A stretch of 64,000 bases of DNA from Chloroflexota bacterium. GTDB lineage: Bacteria; Chloroflexota; Anaerolineae; Anaerolineales; Villigracilaceae. A model generated the notes under the pieces. The model was not told the DNA's origin and made no database searches. It worked only from the letters and a program-made list of their open reading frames with translations. Of the stretch, positions 1 through 7,164 are shown piece by piece. The DNA lies in the NCBI GenBank assembly GCA_013112685.1, contig JABFGC010000002.1:506902-570901 (forward strand). The letters run 5' to 3'. A program made the translations under genes and the position numbers. The first letter of the stretch is position 1. Each line of letters starts with the position of its first letter.

Positions 1-429
1 CGCAGCAGTTTCCAGTCTGGTTTGAACGAGGCGCGTCAGGCGGTCGTTGATGGCGCGGCGGCGATCCTCGAAGACGGCTCCCAATCCAACGGCTTGTACG
101 AGCGCGATCTTCGCCAGTCCGCGATACTGGCTGAACAAACCGAGACTCGCGCGCAGGGCGGCATCCATTTGCTGAAGCCCGTGCGATTCGCTTTGCATGG
201 CTTCGGTCAGTTTGCTTTCGAGCAGGTCTGCAAAGGTATCGCTCAAGGCGATGAAAATATCCTGCTTGCTGGGGAAGTAAAAATAGAACGCGCCTTTTGA
301 GGTTTGCGCCTCACTGACAATGTCGTCTACTTTCGCGTCGTGATAGCCCTTGGTGGCAAATACCTTCACCGCCGCTTCGAGGATGCGGGTGCGGGTCTCT
401 TGCGTGGATTCCGAGTCGTTTTTGCTCAT
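1..429 (-). CDS. TetR/AcrR-family transcriptional regulator (3' end outside window)
   Basis: Reading from an ATG at 429 toward the left edge gives 143 codons without a stop, so the C-terminus lies outside the window. Residues about 10-60 form a classic TetR helix-turn-helix: an RTRILEAAVKVFATKGY start, then a recognition helix region ending in the family signature GAFYFYFPSKQDIF. The rest is the beginning of the ligand-binding domain. A perfect 6-bp inverted repeat lies 43 bp upstream and fits an autoregulatory operator. The ligand and target genes cannot be told from this fragment. Confidence 0.9.
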   Translation of the reverse strand, partial: MSKNDSESTQETRTRILEAAVKVFATKGYHDAKVDDIVSEAQTSKGAFYFYFPSKQDIFIALSDTFADLLESKLTEAMQSESHGLQQMDAALRASLGLFSQYRGLAKIALVQAVGLGAVFEDRRRAINDRLTRLVQTRLETAA

Positions 430-471
430 GATATTGCGCGTAGCGACGACTTAAGCCGTCATTGCCAATAG

Positions 472-485
472 ACTGACCAGTCAGT
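472..485. promoter_or_regulatory. Palindromic operator for the adjacent TetR regulator
   Basis: ACTGAC-CA-GTCAGT is a perfect 6-bp inverted repeat with a 2-bp spacer in the leader of the TetR gene. Short palindromes of this kind just upstream of tetR genes are the usual operators of the family. Binding is inferred. Confidence 0.6.
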
Positions 486-579
486 TTGTGCGGGCGAAGA
501 ATAGCATGAGCAAAAATCATGGACAAGATGACGAATCTCACCATTGCAGATGCAAATCCTCCTTTTTAATTTGGGCAGA

Positions 580-652
580 GTTGTAGGTCAGGCTTCCAAC
601 CTGACGATCTTTGGAAGAAGAGAAGCGGCGGGTTGCAAACCCGCCCTACAAC
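580..652. repeat. Composite palindromic intergenic element
   Basis: Outer arms GTTGTAGG (580-587) and CCTACAAC (645-652) are perfect inverted repeats. They enclose two smaller hairpins, GTCAGG-CTTCCAA-CCTGAC and GGCGGGTT-GC-AAACCCGCC. No coding potential is seen in the 544-704 gap apart from this and the following terminator. Confidence 0.7.
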
Positions 653-662
653 GTACAAATCA

Positions 663-691
663 AAAATCCCCGCCAAGATGACGGGGATTTT
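663..691 (-). terminator. Rho-independent terminator of the F420-type oxidoreductase gene
   Basis: AAAATCCCCG (663-672) pairs perfectly with CGGGGATTTT (682-691). Read on the minus strand it lies 13 bp after the stop codon at 705 and ends in a T run. Confidence 0.75.
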
Positions 692-704
692 ACTCTGGGT
701 TTGG

Positions 705-1706
705 TTAGGCTTGCGCGAAAGTATCAATCAGCAGTTTGAAGTTCCCGCCCACAGGGTAGAGGATGGGGCAGGTACAGCCGCGCTTCTTGTACTCTTCCAC
801 CTTGGCTTTCGCTTCCGCGGGCGTGCCGGAGGCGGTGATCTTGTGAACGAGGTCGTCCGGCACGAGGTCTTTCGCCTTCATCACCTGTTCCTTCGTGGCG
901 GGCCAGCCCAAAATGGATTGAATCTCCTGCACCACCTCGGTGGAGACGTTCGATGCTTTGGCGATATGAGGTTGTTGGGCGATGTATTGGCAGAGGAGCA
1001 TCTTGGTATAGTCAATGGCTTTGTCGTGGTATTCATCCACCGAACAGACGATTAGCTGCGGACGGTCGAAGTCCTCCATTTTGAGCCCCGATTTCTTCAA
1101 ACCCTTCTCCAGCAATTCCATCGCCTTGTCGTTGTATTCCGGCGCGACGCAGTAATTCAATACCGCGCCGTCCGCGATCTCGCCGGTCAGTTCCATCATC
1201 TGGTCGCCGGTTGCGCCGATCATGATGGGCACGTTGCGCGGCTCGCGCCGCCCATAGACCACGTCCAATTCGATGCCGTTGACGTGGATGAACTCGCCGT
1301 CGAATGTGACGCGCTCCATGTTGAGCAGTTTCTTCATCACAACGACCGTTTCCTTCATGGCGGTCAGCGGCTTTTTGCGGTCAATGCCCACGTTCTTCGC
1401 CAGCGGGTCCCACCATGCGCCAAGTCCGCAAATGACGCGGTTCGGAGCGAGGTCGTCGAGGGTGAGGAAGGTGGCGGCAAGCAGACCGATGTTGCGGGCC
1501 CAGTTGTTGATCACGCCCGAGCCGACCTTGATGCGGTCGGTCACGGCGGCGTAACCTGCCATCGGCACGATCGCATCACGCACGAGTCGGCTTTCCGCCT
1601 GCCATACGGCTTCAAAGCCTTTCTCCTCCGCGTACTTTGCATATTCCAATCCGTCACGCAGGTCGTGCGAGTCTTGCAGGTACAGGGCAACACGTTGCTT
1701 GCTCAT
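705..1706 (-). CDS. LLM-class F420-dependent oxidoreductase (Mer-like)
   Basis: The 333-residue protein is a full-length luciferase-like monooxygenase fold flavin/F420 oxidoreductase. It resembles methylene-tetrahydromethanopterin reductase and related enzymes, with the N-terminal strand RVALYLQDS, a [11 protein letters not shown] segment and [16 protein letters not shown] near residues 160-175. An AGGAG ribosome site precedes the ATG. It sits 148 bp downstream of cofC on the same strand, behind two palindromic repeats, so it may be the end of the F420 operon or have its own promoter. F420 use is inferred from family and neighbours; the substrate is unknown. Confidence 0.85.
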   Translation of the reverse strand: MSKQRVALYLQDSHDLRDGLEYAKYAEEKGFEAVWQAESRLVRDAIVPMAGYAAVTDRIKVGSGVINNWARNIGLLAATFLTLDDLAPNRVICGLGAWWDPLAKNVGIDRKKPLTAMKETVVVMKKLLNMERVTFDGEFIHVNGIELDVVYGRREPRNVPIMIGATGDQMMELTGEIADGAVLNYCVAPEYNDKAMELLEKGLKKSGLKMEDFDRPQLIVCSVDEYHDKAIDYTKMLLCQYIAQQPHIAKASNVSTEVVQEIQSILGWPATKEQVMKAKDLVPDDLVHKITASGTPAEAKAKVEEYKKRGCTCPILYPVGGNFKLLIDTFAQA

Positions 1707-1740
1707 GGCATTCTCCTTGAATTGTGGGGTTGACTGGAAA

Positions 1741-1774
1741 AGACCTGACAGGTTTCATAAAACCTGTCAGGTCT
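1741..1774. repeat. Palindrome AGACCTGACAGGTTT, copy 1
   Basis: A perfect 15-bp inverted repeat (1741-1755 and 1760-1774). The same sequence recurs at 41021-41058, so it is a dispersed palindromic unit and not only a local hairpin. Confidence 0.8.
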
Positions 1775-1795
1775 AATGAATACCTTGATAAAAAT

Positions 1796-1846
1796 TTTGC
1801 CACAGGTTTCGCAAACTTCATAGGGTTTGCAATCCTCTGTGGCAAA
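1796..1846. repeat. Second palindrome downstream of cofC
   Basis: TTTGCCACAG (1796-1805) pairs with CTGTGGCAAA (1837-1846), and GCAAAC/GTTTGC pair inside it. It begins 9 bp after the cofC stop on the minus strand and could act as a terminator or attenuator between cofC and the LLM gene. Confidence 0.6.
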
Positions 1847-1854
1847 TTGAATGT

Positions 1855-2463
1855 CTATACTTTTGACGCTTCCAGCCTGCGGATGAGTTCCAGATCTTCC
1901 GGGTCATCCAGGTCGAGCCCGAGCGAGGGCAGTTCGACCACTTCGAGTCTCGCGCCCGATTGGATCGCCCGTTCGCAATGCCGGTGGAACGACCCTTCGC
2001 CGAATTCATACTCGATCTGACCGGCGGGCACCATCAGCAGGGCGTTGGTCCCTTTGTGGTGTCTGTCCGGCGCGATCACAACCACCGGCGGTTTTGTGGC
2101 GCGGTCAATCAGCGCAAGCACGTCGTCTGCGGTGAGCAGGGGCAAATCCACCGGCAGGACCAACACTCCCTGCGTGGCATGGACTTGCGCCACCACGGAA
2201 GCCCGCGCAAGCGCGGTGTTCAGGTGCGGCTGTCCGTCCTCCTGCACGGTTTTCGCGCCGTGGTTGCGCGCAATCGTCAGCGCGTGTGAGTCGCGGCTGA
2301 CCACCAGTATTTTGTCCAGCTCTTTCAAGCCGGATAATGTCCGAAGCGTTCGTTCCAATAACTCTTCATTCAATGCCGCCCGTTCTTCTTCTGTCAGCGC
2401 TCCCGCCAGGCGGGACTTGCCCCGCCGCAAGGGTTTTACAGGGACAATCGCCCAAAGTGACAT
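1855..2463 (-). CDS. cofC: 2-phospho-L-lactate (or PEP) guanylyltransferase CofC/FbiD
   Basis: This cytosolic enzyme activates the three-carbon moiety of coenzyme F420 by GTP-dependent guanylylation, giving the substrate for CofD. The 202 residues match the family length. Diagnostic motifs are the nucleotide-binding start VPVKPLRRGKSRLAGAL, LVLPVDLPLL around residue 100 and the HHKGTNALLMVP loop near residue 135. The ATG lies 2 bp after the cofD stop, so translation is probably coupled. In Actinobacteria the homologue FbiD uses phosphoenolpyruvate. The nitroreductase next door suggests the same here, but this is inference. Confidence 0.93.
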   Translation of the reverse strand: MSLWAIVPVKPLRRGKSRLAGALTEEERAALNEELLERTLRTLSGLKELDKILVVSRDSHALTIARNHGAKTVQEDGQPHLNTALARASVVAQVHATQGVLVLPVDLPLLTADDVLALIDRATKPPVVVIAPDRHHKGTNALLMVPAGQIEYEFGEGSFHRHCERAIQSGARLEVVELPSLGLDLDDPEDLELIRRLEASKV

Positions 2464-2465
2464 GG

Positions 2466-3452
2466 TTATGAACTCCCAATAAAGCGTAGTACTTCATTTG
2501 CGAGCCGCGCACGATTCTGGACCTCATTCATAAGTGTATCAGCAACCAGGGTCTTTATGTTCAATTTTTTAATTTCACTTTCGATAGCCGCATCCGCATT
2601 ATCCAACACAAAAGCGGTCAGAATGGTGCGGTAATGCCTTGCCACCGCCAGCGCCGAAGGCTCGATCCCCAATTCGGCATACATTTTCGCGGCGGGACCT
2701 TTCACCGTCTTTCCGCCGATGATAGGCGAGACCGCCACAACGGGCTTGTCTATGGTTTTGATGACTTTGAGGATGGGATCAATGCTCACCCAGGGATTCG
2801 ACGGGCAAATGACCACCGCCTCCGCAGACTCAAGCGCCTCGCGCACGCCGGGAGCTGGTCCTGCGACCTCGACTCCGTCGAACCGAAAGCCTTTGACTCT
2901 CGGCTCGCGGCGCCTGTGGACAAAATACTCCCGGAACGCCAGTACGCCCTCGTCTGAATCCACCATCGTCCGCACCGGAGAATCGGACATGGGCAGCACT
3001 TTCTGCGAAATGCCCCACGCCTTGCAAAAGTCACTGGTGATTTGCGAGAGCGTTTGCCCTTCCTTCAACCTTCTTGTCCGTTCGAGGTGGGTGGCAAGGT
3101 CCTGGTCGCCAAGGCGGAACCACGCCGGTCCGCCAAGTTTCTCGATATTGGCAATGGCGTTCCAGGTCTCGTCCACCCGTCCCCAACCGGTTTCGGGGTT
3201 TGCCAAACCTGCAAGCGTGTAGCAAACCGTATCGAGGTCGGGACAGATATACAAGCCGAGATGCTCGAAATCGTCGCCTGTGTTGACGATCACCGTCAGG
3301 TCTTCGGGCGGCAGGACTTGGGCGAGTCCGTGCGCCAGTTTCGCGCCGCCAACCCCGCCTGCCAGAGCGACAATGTGACGATGGACAGTGGATGACGGAC
3401 GGTGGACGATGGACGGTGGACGGTTTGGGTTGTCAGAAAATTTCGTTGCCAT
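2466..3452 (-). CDS. cofD: 2-phospho-L-lactate (or PEP) transferase CofD/FbiA, repeat-encoded N-terminus
   Basis: CofD transfers the activated three-carbon acid to Fo, making F420-0 or dehydro-F420-0. The conserved domain starts at [17 protein letters not shown], followed by [27 protein letters not shown] and [11 protein letters not shown], all family hallmarks. I chose the ATG at 3452. A TTG at 3515 would add 21 more residues and lies 3 bp after the nitroreductase stop. Either way about 24 residues precede the conserved domain. Part of them, around [16 protein letters not shown], is translated from a low-complexity intergenic repeat (3377-3424). It is immediately followed by cofC. Confidence 0.92.
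   Translation of the reverse strand: MATKFSDNPNRPPSIVHRPSSTVHRHIVALAGGVGGAKLAHGLAQVLPPEDLTVIVNTGDDFEHLGLYICPDLDTVCYTLAGLANPETGWGRVDETWNAIANIEKLGGPAWFRLGDQDLATHLERTRRLKEGQTLSQITSDFCKAWGISQKVLPMSDSPVRTMVDSDEGVLAFREYFVHRRREPRVKGFRFDGVEVAGPAPGVREALESAEAVVICPSNPWVSIDPILKVIKTIDKPVVAVSPIIGGKTVKGPAAKMYAELGIEPSALAVARHYRTILTAFVLDNADAAIESEIKKLNIKTLVADTLMNEVQNRARLANEVLRFIGSS
3377..3424. repeat. GGACGGTGGACGATGG-type repeat, copy inside cofD
   Basis: Imperfect tandem units of GGACGGT/GGACGAT/GGACAGT. Relatives of this repeat lie between genes at 4191, 22716, 29871 and 34817. Here it is within the reading frame of cofD. Confidence 0.8.
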
Positions 3453-3518
3453 ATTCTGCCAGTTCTTCACCGATGGATTTTCGATTTGAATATTGCAGGG
3501 CTTTGCGGAAAGCAAAAA

Positions 3519-4184
3519 TCAGATAAACTTCACCACTTCCTCGAGCGGCTTCCTCTCCCTCGCTACGGGAGTCTCATCGGGATAGCCCAATAAGAATATT
3601 GCCTGCGGCTCCCAGGATTTGGAAATGTTCAATGTCTTCTGCACCGTCTCCTGCGCGAACATGGGGCTGCACACCCAGACCCCGCCCAGCCTTTCGGCGT
3701 GGGCGGCGAGCAGTAACTGCATCCCTGCATTCGCCGCGGACTGGGTGGCGATGATGTATTCGGCTTTCCTGCGGCGCGTATCGGGGTAGGCGTCCATTTC
3801 GGTCATATCCACGCAGAGGACGATGACGACCGGCGCGCCGGTAAGCCGCTCGCGGGAGCGGTCAACAAGTTTGGCGATTTTCTCAGGGGGGAGATTGTCC
3901 TTTTCCAGGTCGCGTTGAAATTCTTCCAACATGGAATCGGAAAGCCGCTTTTTTGCGGCGGGATCGGTCAGCATGACGAAACGCCAGGGCTGACGGTTAT
4001 GGGCGGACGGGGCAAAGGTGGCGGTGTGGAGAATTTCTCTTATAACAGAATCAGGCACCGGGTCCGGTTTGAAGCGGCGGATCGAGCGGCGTGTGCGGAG
4101 AAAGTCGCGCAGGTGGGTGTTCGTCAAAGGATATAGTCTCGCCAGCCCGTTTATATCAAACGTGCATAAGATTCCCGTTAGCAT
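3519..4184 (-). CDS. Nitroreductase-family protein, probable dehydro-F420-0 reductase (FbiB C-domain-like)
   Basis: A 221-residue FMN-dependent nitroreductase: RTRRSIRRFKPDPVPDS and TFAPSAHNRQPWRFVMLTD supply the FMN-binding signature, and a GVWVCSPMF segment and a C-terminal FLLGYPDE complete the fold. In mycobacteria FbiB fuses a CofE domain to a nitroreductase domain that reduces dehydro-F420-0. Here the same two activities are adjacent separate genes between cofE and cofD. That context supports a role in F420 maturation over a general nitroreductase. About 20 residues precede the conserved start, so the true initiation codon may lie slightly downstream. Confidence 0.8.
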   Translation of the reverse strand: MLTGILCTFDINGLARLYPLTNTHLRDFLRTRRSIRRFKPDPVPDSVIREILHTATFAPSAHNRQPWRFVMLTDPAAKKRLSDSMLEEFQRDLEKDNLPPEKIAKLVDRSRERLTGAPVVIVLCVDMTEMDAYPDTRRRKAEYIIATQSAANAGMQLLLAAHAERLGGVWVCSPMFAQETVQKTLNISKSWEPQAIFLLGYPDETPVARERKPLEEVVKFI

Positions 4185-4190
4185 TCATAT

Positions 4191-4240
4191 GGACGGTGGA
4201 TGATGGACCGTAGACCGTTCTTTGTCATCGTCTATCGTCT
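4191..4240. repeat. GGACGGTGGAT-type repeat between nitroreductase and cofE
   Basis: Contains GGACGGTGGATGATGGACC and TCGTCTATCGTC. It overlaps the last codons and stop of cofE (stop at 4225-4227), so the CofE C-terminal EDDRR is encoded by the repeat. Confidence 0.7.
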
Positions 4241-5013
4241 TCTACCGGAACATGTCCATATCCACCGGGACGGATGAGTTCCGCGAGCGAACCTTCGCCG
4301 AGCGGATAGGGAAACCCGCGTACGTGGACGGCGGGCGTGCCTTCGGCGGCTTGCCCCATCACCAGCGAAGCGGCGGCGGCGAGTTCATCCGCCACGCCGA
4401 CGACAGTGGCTTTGAGGGTGTAGCCGAACAGGTCGCGCCAGCCGCGTTCGTCCACGAGGGCGGGAATGCCGCTCAAGCCGATACAGATGCCGACCGTGCC
4501 GTTGCGCCAGGCGCGCCCGTGCGAATCGATCACCATCACGCCGACAGTTTTGCCGGTTCGATGTTCGATTTGTCCGCGCAGTTCTTTTGCGGATTTATCG
4601 GGGTTCTCAGGCAGGAGCAAAACATACTCTTCGTTTGAGTCGCCTTCGCCCATCACGTTGGAATGGTCAATGCCGGCGTTGGCGCAGACGAAGCCGAGTC
4701 TATGTTCCACAACGATCACCCCTTTGCGCGAGCGGAGCACTTCGTTGCTTTCGCGCAGCATCATTTCGACGAGGCGCGGGTCTTTTTCGGTTTGTTCGCC
4801 GAGTTCGATGGCGCGCTGACTTGGCTGGATGCCCGCCAGGTTGACCATGCGCCCCTCCGCCTTGCTGACGATCTTCTGCGCGAGGACGAGGATGTCGCCA
4901 TCCTGCAAATCCAGGCTCGTTTCGCGCAATGATTTAAGAAGAATATCCGCCAGGTCGTCGCCGTGGCGGATGAGGGGAATCTTTTGGAGCGGGGTGAGTG
5001 TGAGCGGTTGCAA
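4225..5013 (-). CDS. cofE: Coenzyme F420-0:L-glutamate ligase CofE
   Basis: CofE adds L-glutamate residues to F420-0 using GTP. The 262 residues match the stand-alone (archaeal-length) enzyme. Recognisable segments are DGDILVLAQKIVSKAEGR near residue 40, GFVCANAGIDHSNV near 110, MVIDSHGRAWRNGTVGICIG near 160 and the C-terminal DELAAAASLVMGQAAEG. The start codon at 5013 is TTG and no clear ribosome site was seen, so a slightly different start is possible. The nitroreductase follows after 40 bp that carry a repeat. In Actinobacteria both are fused as FbiB. Confidence 0.92.
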   Translation of the reverse strand: MQPLTLTPLQKIPLIRHGDDLADILLKSLRETSLDLQDGDILVLAQKIVSKAEGRMVNLAGIQPSQRAIELGEQTEKDPRLVEMMLRESNEVLRSRKGVIVVEHRLGFVCANAGIDHSNVMGEGDSNEEYVLLLPENPDKSAKELRGQIEHRTGKTVGVMVIDSHGRAWRNGTVGICIGLSGIPALVDERGWRDLFGYTLKATVVGVADELAAAASLVMGQAAEGTPAVHVRGFPYPLGEGSLAELIRPGGYGHVPVEDDRR

Positions 5014-5018
5014 TTTTT

Positions 5019-5102
5019 ATCCGCAGATCATGCTGATTGCGAGACATCGCAATTGCATTGATGGTCCAATATCAATCCGCGAAATCGGTTCAATCTGCGG
5101 AT
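5019..5102. repeat. Inverted repeat ATCCGCAGAT...ATCTGCGGAT between npdG and cofE
   Basis: Ten-base perfect arms at 5019-5028 and 5093-5102. The right arm overlaps the last codons of npdG. It could form a transcript hairpin separating npdG from cofE. Confidence 0.6.
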
Positions 5103-5773
5103 CGCTTCGCTCCCGTAATTTTGATCCCCGCGTGGGTCGAGCTGTATTTTTTGTTGATGCCGATCAGCACGCTGGTGAGTCCTTCGACCACCACCGAATT
5201 CTCGATCGGTCCCGCGTCCCAGCCGGTCAGCCCGGCGGATTCGACGAGTTTGACGACCTCCGCGCGGGCATCCTTGCTGGTGCCGGTCACCAGCACGTCG
5301 CATTCCACATCGGAGTCGTCCAGCAGGTGTTCGTGCGAGATGTTCTGGAAGGCGGCGCACACCTCCACGCCTTCGCCGACGATCTGCTTCGCTTCCTGCG
5401 CGGCGGACCCGGCGGCGGGCATTTGCACCGTGGAGACCTTCGGCGGGACGAGCGGCACGGTCACATCCACGAGGATTTTGCCCCGGAGTTCATCCTTGAC
5501 CGATTCGAGCGTATCGCGATGCGCGGCGTATGGGACCGTCAGCACGACAAGGTTCGCTTCCTTCGCCGCCCGCCGGTTGCTCATTCCAGCGACAGCGGTT
5601 CCATCCCCGAGCATTTCCTGAATCTCCTTTGCCGCCGATGCGGCTTTTTCCTCCGAGCGCGAGCCGATGACGACGCGATACCCCGCGCGCGCCCAACGAT
5701 AGGCAAGCCCTTTCCCTTCCTTTCCAGTCCCGCCCAGAACTGCGATGGTCAATAAAAGTTGTTCGTCTTTCAT
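5090..5773 (-). CDS. npdG: NADPH-dependent F420 reductase (F420:NADP+ oxidoreductase)
   Basis: It transfers hydride between NADP(H) and F420, linking the cofactor made by the downstream genes to the NADPH pool. The Rossmann start IAVLGGTGKEGKGLAYRWA and the following VVIGSRSEEKA loop are typical of NpdG, as are VDVTVPLVPP and GCCIAL-region equivalents such as CAAFQNISHEHL. The length of 227 residues fits the family. It is followed 76 bp later by cofE and preceded by the amidohydrolase gene, all on the minus strand. Confidence 0.93.
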   Translation of the reverse strand: MKDEQLLLTIAVLGGTGKEGKGLAYRWARAGYRVVIGSRSEEKAASAAKEIQEMLGDGTAVAGMSNRRAAKEANLVVLTVPYAAHRDTLESVKDELRGKILVDVTVPLVPPKVSTVQMPAAGSAAQEAKQIVGEGVEVCAAFQNISHEHLLDDSDVECDVLVTGTSKDARAEVVKLVESAGLTGWDAGPIENSVVVEGLTSVLIGINKKYSSTHAGIKITGAKRSAD

Positions 5774-5807
5774 GTAATCTCCGTTGTCATAAAATTTTCA
5801 GGTTTGG

Positions 5808-7162
5808 CTACATGACCTTCGCCACTTCCTCTTCGTACTTCTTCCAGACGCGTGGGGCGATCTCCTTGGCGCGTGCGGCGATCTCCGCCTCTTCGAGCGT
5901 GAGCAGTTCGCGGTTTTTCATCACGAATTTCCCGGCGACCATCGTACTGGCGACCATGCTCTGCTGGAAGCCGAAGATGATGTGCCAGGGCAGGTTGCCT
6001 TCGGTGAGCGGTGTGTGCGGATGATAGTCCACGAAAATCAAATCCGCTACTGCGCCGGGGACGATCTGACCGATGGGCGCGGCAGGGAAAAACACGCTGG
6101 CGAGCGCCGCGTTGTTGTAAATTGCCATTTGCTGAACATCGTAGCCTCCCATGCGGCGCGGGTCGCGGTGTTCGACTTTGTGGAGGAGGTAGGCGGTCTT
6201 CCACTCGTCCCACATGGAGTTGGTGAAGCCGTCGTTGCCCAGACAGACCTTGATTCCCATGCGCATCATGGATTCGATCTGCGCCACGCCCACGCCGTTG
6301 TTCATGTTCGAGCGCGGCTGGTGCGAGAGCCACGTGCCGGTCTCCTTGAGAATTTCCATCTCGCGCGCATCGAAATGGACGCCGTGCGCGGTGATGGTGT
6401 TGGGTCCGAGGATGTTATGTTTTTGCAGGCGGTCAATCACGCGCATGTTGCTTTTTTGCAGGCTGTCGTATTCATCCGCTTGGTGCTCCGCCGTGTGGAT
6501 GTGGAAACCCGTCCCTTCGGGGGCGGCGGCGCGGCAGGCTTGCAGGGTGGCGCCCGAAAGCGTCAGGCTGGCGTGCAGCCCAAAAGTCCCGGCAAGACGC
6601 GGGTGCGGTTCCGCGGCGAGGCGTTTGAGGAAGCGCACGTTCTCGCTGATCCCCGCGCTGGCTTTGTCAATTCCATCGCGGTCGGTCACTTCGTAGCAAA
6701 GCACGCCGCGCAGACCGCTTTTGTCCACGGCGTCGGCGATGATGTCGAGCGAGCCGTCAATGTAGTTGGGGGAGGCGTGATGGTCAATGAGCGTGGTCGT
6801 GCCGTGTTTGATGGCATCCACGAGACAGACGAGCGCGGAATAGCGGGCCCGCCTCCGCATCGAGCGAACGGTCGAGGGAGCCACCACAACTTTTGCAGAA
6901 TCTCCGGGAAGTCCTTCGGCGCGGGTCCGGGGATCGCCATGCCGCGCGCGAACGCGCCGTAGAAATGTGTGTGCGCGCAGATTCCGCCGGGCATCACGTA
7001 TTGACCGTTCGCATCCATCGGCTTTGTTTTGGGATGTTTCGCCGTGAGCGACTTCGTCGTCCCGATCTCCTTGATGTGACCGCCTTCGATGTAAATGGCG
7101 TGGTTGGCGAGAACCCGGTTGGGGGTCTCCCAGGTGATGACGTTTGCGTTCGTAATTAACAT
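5808..7162 (-). CDS. SsnA-like amidohydrolase, split by two 1-base insertions
   Basis: A metal-dependent amidohydrolase of the SsnA/cytosine-deaminase-like group. The N-terminal part (from ATG 7162) reads MLITNANVITWETPNRV and contains the metal motif GGICAHTHFYGAFARGM. The C-terminal part contains GTTTLIDHHASPN, FHIHTAEHQADE, TAHGVHFD and LGNDGFTNSM, supplying the remaining His/Asp ligands. The reading frame shifts by one base near 6875-6880 (CCC run) and again near 6844-6850 (GGGCCC). Removing one base at each gives about 450 residues, normal for SsnA. It starts 2 bp after the NACHT-HEAT stop. The substrate is unknown. Confidence 0.85.
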
Positions 7163-7164
7163 GG

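Noticed and set aside
4829..5755. A 308-codon plus-strand frame across cofE and npdG
   Set aside because: Antisense to two confirmed F420 genes, with no own motif or ribosome site.
5808..6887. A shorter amidohydrolase starting at 6887
   Set aside because: It would lack the metal-binding HTH motif, which lies in frame upstream once two inserted bases are removed.
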